A stretch of 64,000 bases of DNA from Novosphingobium sp. Chol11 (GTDB lineage Bacteria > Pseudomonadota > Alphaproteobacteria > Sphingomonadales > Sphingomonadaceae). A program made the translations under genes and the position numbers. The stretch spans positions 1,452,650-1,516,649 of the forward strand of contig NZ_OBMU01000001.1 in assembly GCF_900218065.1 (NCBI RefSeq), read 5' to 3'. Below are positions 28,312 to 36,494 of this stretch, one piece after another; position 1 is the first letter of the stretch; the number at the start of each line of letters is the position of its first letter. The notes under the pieces were generated by a model that saw only the letters and a program-made list of their open reading frames with translations, had not been told where the DNA came from and did not search any database.

Positions 28312-28532
28312 AACGCATATCCCTCGTCTCTACAAAGTTGTGAATCCGTCTTCTCTTTTCCTTGCTGCCAGATGAACAGTTGTCAGCAGGCGACATGCGC
28401 TGCTGATCAGTCGTTTTTGCGATGAAACGAAGCGTGGTTTAGTTACGACAAGCTGCGCCTGCAGAGGTTCGTTTTGTCCGCAAACGCGACTAGCATGCCC
28501 TCATTGCTGCAATGCAATAAAGGGTTGCACAT

Positions 28533-29783
28533 TTGGCTATTGCTTACACTCCGCGTTTTTGGAGGCGCCTTAGTGCGCCTGCCATACAAAATTTCTTCAT
28601 TGTTCACAGAGCAGCAGCGGTAGCGGTCAGCTGCGCTGCCGTTGCCGCTACCCCTTCTGCCGTCAGCGCCCAGTCAGCAAAGGTTGATGAGGGCGTCCGA
28701 CTGAAAACATTGGGGCTGCACGCGACGGCGGGCATCGATCTTCTTTATGATGACAACGTCTATCGCGTCGATGATCAGATAGAGAACCCGACAAAAGACA
28801 TCATTGTCACGCCTTGGGCCGAGCTGACCTATGGCAAACCAATAGGGCGTCACGATCTTCTGCTGCGTGGTCGTGTCGGATATGACCAGTTTATCTCCGA
28901 AGGTCAGCGGAGCAAGTTGCGGCTCGATACCGAAGCGAAGGCGGTGATACGATTTGGGGCCACCTGCTCTGTGACGCCACTTCTATCCTATCGGCAGCAG
29001 CGCGCCGATTATGGGGATATCAACCAGCAGACCGAAAATCTCCAGCGGTTCGCCACATTCGGCGCGGACCTGAGCTGCGAACGTCCAGGCCTTTTCCCCG
29101 TCGCATCCTATCGCCGCGACCTGACCCGCAATGATGACGCCTTTGATTTCGCGGATCAGACCAGCGACACTTACATGGCGGGGATCGGCTATAATATGCC
29201 GAGCCTGGGCACGCTGACGGCATTTTACGAGCGCGTGAACAGCGATCGTAAAAAGCTGGGAATCGAGAACCGCACCAACAGCTATGGACTACGGTTCAAG
29301 CGCGAAGTTTCTCCGATCACGCAGTTGGACGCCGAGCTTCGCTGGCTGGACGTAGATAGCGACTCTCCCGCGGTCGGCAGTTATAATGGCCTGGGTTGGG
29401 ACATCAGTGTTTCCACCGGCATCGTACCGCGTCTCAAGCTTACTGCCACGACCGAGCGCAGCATCGTCAACGACAGCCTGATCGCCAGTGGCTTCGCAAT
29501 CCGCACCCGGCACAGGCTGGCGGGCGAGTTCGCGATCTCGGAACTGACATCAGCTGGCTTTTATGGCGAATTGGAAAAGCGGAAGTTTCGGCAGGATGCC
29601 GCCTTGCGTCCATTCTCCATCACGGCCGACCGCAACCAGCGCTTTGGCGCGATGCTGAAGCGCAAGCTGTCGGACCGTTTCGACCTCTCGCTCGATGCGC
29701 AGCGCTACAAGCGGCGCACCGATACGGATGTCGCCGAATTTAGTGGAACCCAGGTGACGCTGGGCGCGGCGATCAGATTTTGA
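28533..29783 (+). CDS. Outer-membrane beta-barrel protein of the exopolysaccharide exporter
   Basis: 416 aa. The TTG start is supported by AAAGGG about 9 bases upstream. A signal peptide ends near residue 46 (AVSAQ). The mature protein is built of alternating amphipathic strands (YDDNVYR, LLLRGRVGYDQF, LTAFYERVNSD, AGFYGELEKRKF) and ends in the outer-membrane-protein signature AAIRF. It resembles the BBP2_2-type barrels beside OPX genes. It probably forms the outer-membrane pore with the short OPX protein encoded 26 bases downstream, which lacks its own membrane-spanning helix. Confidence 0.85.
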   Translation: MAIAYTPRFWRRLSAPAIQNFFIVHRAAAVAVSCAAVAATPSAVSAQSAKVDEGVRLKTLGLHATAGIDLLYDDNVYRVDDQIENPTKDIIVTPWAELTYGKPIGRHDLLLRGRVGYDQFISEGQRSKLRLDTEAKAVIRFGATCSVTPLLSYRQQRADYGDINQQTENLQRFATFGADLSCERPGLFPVASYRRDLTRNDDAFDFADQTSDTYMAGIGYNMPSLGTLTAFYERVNSDRKKLGIENRTNSYGLRFKREVSPITQLDAELRWLDVDSDSPAVGSYNGLGWDISVSTGIVPRLKLTATTERSIVNDSLIASGFAIRTRHRLAGEFAISELTSAGFYGELEKRKFRQDAALRPFSITADRNQRFGAMLKRKLSDRFDLSLDAQRYKRRTDTDVAEFSGTQVTLGAAIRF

Positions 29784-29809
29784 CCCTCGAACATGAAGGA
29801 GCATGAGCT

Positions 29810-30628
29810 GTGAAAGCAGAGACCCTCCTGACCAGCTTCTCGATCTTCCTCACGGCTGCCGCGGTGTTTCCAGCGTCGGCGCAAACAGCTGTCGCGAACG
29901 CCCCGGCGGCAACTGCTCCAGCCCAGCCGGTAGCCGACGCAGGATATCTGCTTGGTCCCGACGATGAAGTGAAGATTTCGATCTTCGGCCAACCGGACCT
30001 GTCGTCAACTACGCGGATAAAGGAAGATGGCTCGGTCACACTCGCCCTGATCGGACCTGTTCAGGCGCGAGGAAAGACCACCTCACAACTGGCGCAGACC
30101 ATAGCTGCCAACTACGCAAGCGGCGGGTTTCTCACCAATCCATCCGTCAATGTGGAGGTGAGCAACTATGTCAGCCGCTTCGTGACTGTTCTGGGCAATG
30201 TGCCGCAAGCGGGCAATTACCCGCTCGACCGCAACTATAGCGTGGCGTCTATGCTGGCAAAGGCTGGCGGTTCGACCAAGGACGGCGCCAACGCCGTCAT
30301 CCTGACGCCGGCCGATGGGAGCGGCGCTGTCCGCATATCGCTTGCCGATATGGCAGTGGGGGGTAGCCGCCAGTTGAAGCCGGGCGACATATTGTTCGTT
30401 CCTCCGGCCGAGAAGGTCTATGTTTACGGGCAGGTCCAGCAGCCGGGCGCCTTCTCCTTCGTGCCGGGCCAGAGCTTCCGCCAGGCCCTTGCATTGGCAG
30501 GAGGCCCGACGCTCGCGGGTTCGACCAAACGCATAAAAGTACGCCGGGGAGGCAAGGAAATACAGGCGAACCTGGATGATCCGGTTCAGCCTGAAGATGT
30601 CCTCATCATCCGGGAGAAGCTGTTTTGA
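29810..30628 (+). CDS. Polysaccharide export protein (short OPX, Wza/GumB/HfsD-like)
   Basis: 272 aa, GTG start with AAGGAG 9 bases upstream. The signal peptide is cleaved near ASAQ (residue 25); no lipobox cysteine, unlike Wza. The polysaccharide export domain starts YLLGPDDEVKISIFGQPDLS (about residue 45), followed by two SLBB-like domains (FVTVLGNVPQAGNYPL and VYVYGQVQQPGAFSF). The protein ends soon after, so it lacks the C-terminal amphipathic helix that forms the Wza pore. It therefore probably depends on the preceding beta-barrel for outer-membrane passage. Confidence 0.92.
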   Translation: MKAETLLTSFSIFLTAAAVFPASAQTAVANAPAATAPAQPVADAGYLLGPDDEVKISIFGQPDLSSTTRIKEDGSVTLALIGPVQARGKTTSQLAQTIAANYASGGFLTNPSVNVEVSNYVSRFVTVLGNVPQAGNYPLDRNYSVASMLAKAGGSTKDGANAVILTPADGSGAVRISLADMAVGGSRQLKPGDILFVPPAEKVYVYGQVQQPGAFSFVPGQSFRQALALAGGPTLAGSTKRIKVRRGGKEIQANLDDPVQPEDVLIIREKLF

Positions 30629-32052
30629 CTACGATCGATCATGGCTTCGCGCAGGATCGGCCCAGCGGGATGCTGGACTGGCTCATGTCCTTTCGCCGCA
30701 ACATGGCGTCTGCCGATACGCATTCTGGCGAGCCTCGCATGAGGGCGGCTGAGCCCTTGTTGCTCGACACGCCTGTGGCGCCCGGCTTTCGGCCAATTCA
30801 GCAGGAGGATGAGGTAGCGGAAGCGCCACGGGCTCTTTCCATGGGTGCGATGGCGGCGCCTTTGAAGCCGATCAGCTTGCGGCGGGATTCCATTTACAGC
30901 GCTTTCAGTACGGCGATGCCGGTGACGGATCGGCACGGGCTGGCCGGACGGAACAGCGAGCTTGAGAAGCTGGTCGAGGCGATCGTCGTTCAGCGGAAAC
31001 ATGCGGTGATCTTCGGAACGCGGGGATCGGGCAAGACTTCGCTGGCGCGGGTTTTCGGCGATCTGGCGGATGAGGCGGGATGCGTCGCGCTTTATGGATC
31101 GGCGAGTGGGGACGCGGATTTCGACGCGTTGTTCCGGCCTTTTCTGAGCGAACTGCCGATGAGTGGGGCGGGGCAGGAAAAAGCGCGCAAATTAATGAAT
31201 GAAACCATTGATGGAACGCGTTTGGCGAACCTGCTGGTGGAAGACGTACGGCAGCGTACGATTTTGATCCTGGACGAGTATGACCGGGTCCGATCGGATG
31301 AGGCGAAATCGGATGTGGCGACGCTGCTGAAGCTGCTCACCGACATTCACTCGCCGGTCCAGGTGGTGCTGGTCGGCATCGCGGGAGACGTGGATGGGCT
31401 GATCGCGGCGCATCCGTCATTGCGGCGGCATATCGCGCCTCAGCGGGTCGCGCCAATCCCGAAGCCGGAACTGGAGCGGCTGCTGATGAGCTGCGCGGAC
31501 AATGCCCGGCTGAAGCTTGATCCGGACGCGCTCGACGCGCTGGCGGGCGCGGCGATGGGGTCACCCTATCATGCGCGGCTGTTCGGCATGCAGGCGGCGC
31601 TCGTCGCCGAAGCGGCGGGCCGCGAGCGCATGACGCTGGCCGATGTGGAGCAGGGACTGGCGTCCGCGCTGGAAGACTGGGCGGAGATGAGCGGCGCAAC
31701 CCATGCGCTGTTCCGCCGCATCCTGTGGGACGCGGGCGCAAACCGGCGGATGATCGCGCTGGCAGGGGTCGCAGCGTCCCAGATGTCGGTCATTTCCCAT
31801 GACCGGCTCGTCCGTCTGAGCCATGAAGTACTGGGCGGCGGATCGATCAATGAAGGTCAGGCCGCCGACACGCTGCGGCGGTTGGAGCCGATCCTGACAC
31901 CGATGCCCGGCGGCGAACTGTTCATGTTCGAAGATACGCTGGCGCCGCAATTCCTGTTGCTGATGGCAAAGCAGCCGGTGCCCGCGACGCCCCCTGCCCC
32001 GACGCCTGCCGAAGAAATGCGCGCCATGCTGCGAGGAGTTGACGGGCTATGA
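30625..32052 (+). CDS. AAA-family ATPase in exopolysaccharide cluster
   Basis: 475 aa with a TTG start overlapping the OPX stop (TTGA) and GGGAGAAG upstream. A disordered N-terminal about 95 residues is followed by an AAA_16/Orc1-like core: Walker A GTRGSGKT at 131-138, Walker B ILILDEYDR near 215-222, sensor region VVLVGIAGD, then an alpha-helical lid and a winged-helix-like C-terminus. No membrane segment. Its place between OPX and PCP genes suggests an energy-coupling or regulatory job in export, different from the tyrosine autokinase normally expected there. Function unknown. Confidence 0.82.
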   Translation: MTTIDHGFAQDRPSGMLDWLMSFRRNMASADTHSGEPRMRAAEPLLLDTPVAPGFRPIQQEDEVAEAPRALSMGAMAAPLKPISLRRDSIYSAFSTAMPVTDRHGLAGRNSELEKLVEAIVVQRKHAVIFGTRGSGKTSLARVFGDLADEAGCVALYGSASGDADFDALFRPFLSELPMSGAGQEKARKLMNETIDGTRLANLLVEDVRQRTILILDEYDRVRSDEAKSDVATLLKLLTDIHSPVQVVLVGIAGDVDGLIAAHPSLRRHIAPQRVAPIPKPELERLLMSCADNARLKLDPDALDALAGAAMGSPYHARLFGMQAALVAEAAGRERMTLADVEQGLASALEDWAEMSGATHALFRRILWDAGANRRMIALAGVAASQMSVISHDRLVRLSHEVLGGGSINEGQAADTLRRLEPILTPMPGGELFMFEDTLAPQFLLLMAKQPVPATPPAPTPAEEMRAMLRGVDGL

Positions 32053-33407
32053 CCATGAACCCGATCGATCTGCTGTCCGCCGTCCAGGCCCGGTGGCGGA
32101 CGGCGGCGCTGCTGGGCGGCGCGCTGTTCCTGATCGTCGCCATATTGGCGTTTCTACAGCCCCGCCAATATGCGGCCACATCCTCGCTGCTGCTGGACCT
32201 GTCCCAGACAGACCCGACCGACGCCAACAACCAACCGGGCGCACGCGTCGAGGTGGACAGCATATTGGGCACGCAAACGGACGTCATCCGATCCGCCAAG
32301 GTCATCAATGCGGTGGCGAAGGAAGCCGGGTTCGTCGATGAACTGCCGAAGGATGTCCCGCTCGATGCGCGCGTGCAGCAAGCGGCCGACCGCGTGCGGG
32401 CCAGCCTGACCGTGACGACCGGGCGGCAGAGCAATGTGCTGCAATTGCAATATATGGATGCCGATCCGGCCGTCGCGGCGAAGGTCGCGAACCTGGCCGC
32501 ACAAGTCTACATGCGCGAGCAGGTCGAACTGCGCGCGTCGCCTGCGCGGGGATCGGCCAAATGGTTCGACGAGCAGACGCAGGAAGTACGCCGCCGGTAC
32601 GAACTCGCGCAGAAGCGCCTGTCCGATTTCCAGCGCGCGCATGACATCATCGGCATCAACCGCATGGACCTTGAGGCCGAAAAGCTGAAGAACCTGTCCT
32701 ATCAGCTGACCCAGGCGCAAGCCGAGGCGGCGGCTGCACGGTCGAAAGCCGGCGCGGGATCGGTGTCCGACATCGAAGGGTCGCTGATCGTCCAGAATTT
32801 GCAGGAGCAGGTGGCGACGCAATCAGGGCGGGTTTCGGAATTGTCGAAGACCCTTGGCCCCAACCATCCGAGCATGGTCGCCGCCAACGCCCAATTGTCG
32901 GAGCTTCAGTCGAAGCTGGCAGCGGCACGCGCCAGCCAAGCGGGCGCGGTGAACGCCAACAGCCGGGCGGCAAGCAGGCGCGAAGGGGACCTCAAGTCCA
33001 ACATGGCGGGCCAGGAAGATCGCATGATCCGCATGTCGGACGTGCAGGACCAGTTGATGGTCATGCAGCGGGACGTGGATGCCGCGCGCCAGACCTATGA
33101 CACGGTGCGCCAGCGGTTCAACGAAGCGACGCTGAAGAGCCAGATTTCGCAGCCCAATGCCAGCTTGCTGGACGAGGCGGCGGTGCCGTTGCTGCCAGCC
33201 AAGCCGAACATCATGCTTTGGCTGATCGCGGGGGTTGCGCTGGGCCTGATCGGCGGGGTGGCGGCAGTCGTCATCGCCGAGATCCTGAAGCCCCGCGTCC
33301 GTTCCGCAACCGGTGTCGCCAAGGCGACCGAAGTTGAAGTCATCACCGAACTGTTGCCGGTCCCCACACGGGGCGGCTGGTTCCTCAATCGGCAGGAGGC
33401 CGCATGA
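32049..33407 (+). CDS. Polysaccharide co-polymerase / chain-length determinant (Wzc/GumC-like)
   Basis: 452 aa. One transmembrane helix near residues 18-37 and another near 393-415 flank a periplasmic Wzz domain with long coiled coils (about 165-345) and the GNVR-type region before the second helix (VPLLPAKPNIML). It controls chain length and links the polymerase to the OPX/barrel. It has no cytoplasmic kinase domain; the next gene encodes a separate kinase-like partner. ATGA overlaps join it to both neighbours. Confidence 0.92.
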   Translation: MTMNPIDLLSAVQARWRTAALLGGALFLIVAILAFLQPRQYAATSSLLLDLSQTDPTDANNQPGARVEVDSILGTQTDVIRSAKVINAVAKEAGFVDELPKDVPLDARVQQAADRVRASLTVTTGRQSNVLQLQYMDADPAVAAKVANLAAQVYMREQVELRASPARGSAKWFDEQTQEVRRRYELAQKRLSDFQRAHDIIGINRMDLEAEKLKNLSYQLTQAQAEAAAARSKAGAGSVSDIEGSLIVQNLQEQVATQSGRVSELSKTLGPNHPSMVAANAQLSELQSKLAAARASQAGAVNANSRAASRREGDLKSNMAGQEDRMIRMSDVQDQLMVMQRDVDAARQTYDTVRQRFNEATLKSQISQPNASLLDEAAVPLLPAKPNIMLWLIAGVALGLIGGVAAVVIAEILKPRVRSATGVAKATEVEVITELLPVPTRGGWFLNRQEAA

Positions 33408-34312
33408 GACTGCGTTCCACGGCAGGCGCCCCACCCCAGTTGATGCCGGGCGGCGGGACCGCCGCGCTCCGGCCCAGAGGACGCGACAAGCAGAGCTTTG
33501 CGAAGCTGGCGGTCGATCACGGGTTCCTGGCGGAATCCGACGTCACCCGCGTCGACATGCATGCGCGCGAACATGGGCTTCCCTTTCACGAGGCAGCGGT
33601 GGAGATCGGCGCGCTGGATGCCGAGGCGGCCAATCTGCTGGCGGCACTGGCGGGCGGATTTTCGCTGCTGCCGACCGGAGATGAACGGATAGACCCGGCG
33701 GTGGTCGCGGCCTTTGATCCTGCAAGCCCCTATGCCGCCAAAATCAGGACGGTCCGGGCCAAGATGCGGGCAGCGGCGAAGGCGGGCGATCCGTCCGCGC
33801 TGCGGCTGGCGGTACTGTCGGTGGATGCCGGAAACGAGGCTGCGGTGATGGCCGCGAACCTAGCGGTCGTGCTGGCGCAGATGGACGGTCAGACGATGTT
33901 GATCGACGTCGACATGGGCAATCCGTCGCTCGACCGGTTGTTCCGCGTCGCGAACAAGGCGGGATTGGCGGAACAGTTGATGGGCAGTGCGGCGTTGCTG
34001 CCAGCGGCCAAGACCGCGATCGAGGGATTGTGGCTGATGACCGCGGGACGCGCTTCGGGCAGCGCGTCGAGCCTGATCACGCGCGGCCCGCTGGCGGACA
34101 CAGCCAATGGATGGGGCCTGAAGGAAACATCGATGCTGTTCTACCTTGCCGAGCGCAAGGGCGAGCAGACGCCGGTCGGCAGCATCCTGGCAGGGTTCGA
34201 CGCCGTGGTCATCGTCGCCCGGCGCGGCGATACCGCGATCGCCGACCTGCGCCGCATCATCGACGATCTCGACCGGCAAGGCGTGCCGATCGCCGGGACG
34301 GTCATCGCATGA
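33404..34312 (+). CDS. BY-kinase/ParA-like protein with degenerate Walker A (pseudokinase candidate)
   Basis: 302 aa. Residues 30-90 (AKLAVDHGFL... EIGALDAEAANLLAALAGG) resemble the helical N-terminal domain of GspE/MshE-type proteins. The remainder follows the CpsD/CapB fold: ALRLAVLSV-DAGNEAAVMAANLAVVLA replaces the usual GxGKS/T P-loop, so no Walker A Gly-Lys-Ser/Thr is present. Walker A' is recognisable as MLIDVDMGNP (165-174). There is no Tyr-rich C-terminal tail. It is likely a structural or regulatory partner of the PCP rather than an active kinase; compare HfsB of Caulobacter holdfast export (analogy). Confidence 0.8.
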   Translation: MRLRSTAGAPPQLMPGGGTAALRPRGRDKQSFAKLAVDHGFLAESDVTRVDMHAREHGLPFHEAAVEIGALDAEAANLLAALAGGFSLLPTGDERIDPAVVAAFDPASPYAAKIRTVRAKMRAAAKAGDPSALRLAVLSVDAGNEAAVMAANLAVVLAQMDGQTMLIDVDMGNPSLDRLFRVANKAGLAEQLMGSAALLPAAKTAIEGLWLMTAGRASGSASSLITRGPLADTANGWGLKETSMLFYLAERKGEQTPVGSILAGFDAVVIVARRGDTAIADLRRIIDDLDRQGVPIAGTVIA

Positions 34313-35109
34313 GTGCTGAGCGGGCCCTGCCTCAACCTTTTCCTGCCGCAGACGCGCAGGAAAAGCATGTCGTCGTGGGCGGCGTTCCGGTTTCCACCCT
34401 GTCCCTCGACGCCCTGATCACGAAGATGGTGCGGGAAGCCCCGCTCCGCCGGATGCAGCAGGGAACACCATTGCTGGTGTTCGACTGCAACGGACAGGGC
34501 CTGTCGATGAATGCCATCGACCCGCAGTTCCGGGCCGATCTGGCTCAGGCGGACCTGATCCACGCCGATGGGCAGATCATCGTCAAGGCGTCACGCTGGT
34601 TCAGCAAGACGCCGATCGCGGACCGGTCGAGCACCACGGACATGTTCATCGACAGTCTGCCGCGTGCGGCCGCACAGGACGTGCGCTATTATCTGCTGGG
34701 CGGCGAGGAGAAGGTGAATGCCGAGTGCGCCCGGCGGGTCACCGAACAGACGCCGGGCCTCAAGCTGGCGGGCCGCCGCAACGGCTTCTGGAAAGCGGAA
34801 GACGAGGACGCGCTGATCGAAGAGATCAACGCGGCGGCGCCTGACGTGCTTTGGGTAGGAACGGGGAAGCCGCGCGAGCAGGCCTTTTGCGTGCGCAACC
34901 GGGATCGCATTAAGGCGGGGTGGATCGTCACTTGTGGCGGCCTCTTCAACTATGTGACCGGCGATTATCCGCGCGCGCCGATGTGGATGCAGAATGCGGG
35001 GCTTGAATGGCTGCACCGGATGGCGACGCGGCCACGGCAGCTGGCCTGGCGCTACATCACCACCAATCCCCATGCGCTTTGGCTGATCTGGAAGCATCGC
35101 CATGGCTGA
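34309..35109 (+). CDS. WecG/TagA/CpsF-family glycosyltransferase
   Basis: 266 aa from the ATG overlapping the previous stop (ATGA); a longer upstream frame is spurious. GT26 landmarks are VFDCNGQGLSMN, LIHADGQIIVKAS, YYLLGGEEKV, PDVLWVGTGKPREQAF and CGGLFNYVTGDYPRAP with the C-terminal GLEWLHRM. These enzymes add the second sugar to the lipid-linked primer at the inner membrane. HfsJ of holdfast synthesis is of this family. The end overlaps the flippase gene by 8 bases. Confidence 0.93.
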   Translation: MSAERALPQPFPAADAQEKHVVVGGVPVSTLSLDALITKMVREAPLRRMQQGTPLLVFDCNGQGLSMNAIDPQFRADLAQADLIHADGQIIVKASRWFSKTPIADRSSTTDMFIDSLPRAAAQDVRYYLLGGEEKVNAECARRVTEQTPGLKLAGRRNGFWKAEDEDALIEEINAAAPDVLWVGTGKPREQAFCVRNRDRIKAGWIVTCGGLFNYVTGDYPRAPMWMQNAGLEWLHRMATRPRQLAWRYITTNPHALWLIWKHRHG

Positions 35110-36490
35110 TGGGACAGCGGTTGCGCAGGCCCACCCCCTAACCCCCTCCCGCTTGCGGGAGGGGGAGCTGGAGAAAGACTTGCCCAACCCGCAGCGAGAG
35201 GGGCAGCTGATAGGGCGCGCGACCTCCTCTCCGGAGACGCGCGTGAGGAAATTGGGAAGCGTCTTTGGCCGATTTGGCCTTGCCAGCCTGTCGTCCGCCA
35301 TCGTGTCGGTCAGCCATCTGGCCGTGCAGCTTTTTTCGATCCATCATCTGGGCACGGCGGCGATCGGTACGCTGGCCTTCCTGCTGGTGATCATCCAGTT
35401 TGGCTATGGCCTGTCCAACGCGCTGGTGTCGACGCCCTACACGATCGCGGTCAATCAGGATGACCGAGCCGATCGCACGTCATTCGACTTCTTCTTTCCG
35501 GTGAACCTGCTTCTGGCGGCGAGCCAGGGACTGATCTGCGCGGGAATAGCCTGGGCCACGGCATCCCCAGCGGCAGCGGCGATGTTCGGGTTGGCGGGCA
35601 CCTTATCGCTCATCCGCTGGTTCGGGCGATCCAATGCCTATGCGCATCACCGGCCCGCGCGCGCGGCGCGATCGGACCTCGTCTATGCAGGGACGATCGT
35701 TGCTGGCCTGCTTGTGGCCACGCGGACAGGCGCTGACCTGGCGAGCATCGGCGCGATGCTGGTCGTTGCGAGCCTTGCCGGGCTGCTGCCATTTGGAATT
35801 TCCTATGTGCGGCGGCACTTCATCATGCGTCCCACGACGGCGTTGAGCGCCTATCGCCCGGTGTGGCGCGAGCAGTCCGGCTGGACATTGGTGGGGGTGC
35901 TTTCGACCGAGGCGACGTCGAACGCGCACAGCTATATCGTGACCCTGCTTGCCGGGCCTGCCGCCTTTGCGCCTGTTGCGGTGGGCATGCTGTTCTTCCG
36001 GCCGGTCAATGTGTGCATCACCGCGCTTACCCAGCTGGAGCGGCCCCGCATGACCCGTGCGGTGGCGCGCGGGGATCATGACGGCGCGATAAAGTCCGAG
36101 CGGATATTCATGGGCGCGCTGGTATTCCTGTGGGCGGGGACATGCGTGCTTGCGGCGCTGGTGCTGTTTGCCTTTCCGCAGTTGATCCTGAAACCGACGC
36201 TGGATTGGCAGCTGGTCGCGATCGCGGTGGGACTGTGCGCGCTGCTGTCGCTGGTCCAGTGCGTGCAGACGCCGATGAGCGTGATGACTCAGGCGCGCAA
36301 GGCGTTCCGGCCGCTCGCCCATCAGAGCCTGCGCAGTTGCGGCGTCGGCATAGCGGCGGTGACGCTGCTGACGCTGGCGGTTGCGCCGATCTTTTCGATT
36401 GCGGGCGTGGTGTTGTCACAACTGGTGATGATGCTGGGCATCTGGCAGCTCGACCGCAAGTGGCGGGCGAGCCAGCGGGCTGAGGACTGA
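35102..36490 (+). CDS. Polysaccharide flippase (Wzx-like)
   Basis: 462 aa with about twelve hydrophobic helices, the first beginning near residue 58 (LASLSSAIVSVSHLAVQLF), typical of MATE/Wzx-type oligosaccharide-lipid flippases. The ATG at 35102 overlaps the upstream gene by 8 bases. However, residues about 12-36 are encoded by a GC-rich palindromic repeat, so the native start may be GTG 35243, which has GGAG 6 bases before it and would give a 415-aa protein starting just ahead of the first helix. It moves lipid-linked repeat units across the inner membrane. Confidence 0.88.
   Translation: MADGTAVAQAHPLTPSRLREGELEKDLPNPQREGQLIGRATSSPETRVRKLGSVFGRFGLASLSSAIVSVSHLAVQLFSIHHLGTAAIGTLAFLLVIIQFGYGLSNALVSTPYTIAVNQDDRADRTSFDFFFPVNLLLAASQGLICAGIAWATASPAAAAMFGLAGTLSLIRWFGRSNAYAHHRPARAARSDLVYAGTIVAGLLVATRTGADLASIGAMLVVASLAGLLPFGISYVRRHFIMRPTTALSAYRPVWREQSGWTLVGVLSTEATSNAHSYIVTLLAGPAAFAPVAVGMLFFRPVNVCITALTQLERPRMTRAVARGDHDGAIKSERIFMGALVFLWAGTCVLAALVLFAFPQLILKPTLDWQLVAIAVGLCALLSLVQCVQTPMSVMTQARKAFRPLAHQSLRSCGVGIAAVTLLTLAVAPIFSIAGVVLSQLVMMLGIWQLDRKWRASQRAED
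35142..35165. repeat. Perfect 24-base GC palindrome (REP-like element) at the 5' end of the flippase gene
   Basis: Arms CCCCCTCCCGC and GCGGGAGGGGG (11 bp, perfect) flank TT. The adjoining sequence (CCCCTAAC before, AGCTGGAGAAAGACTTGCCC after) looks like the dispersed intergenic palindromes common in sphingomonad genomes. It is open in the flippase frame and would encode LTPSRLREGE. Confidence 0.8.
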
Positions 36491-36494
36491 AACC

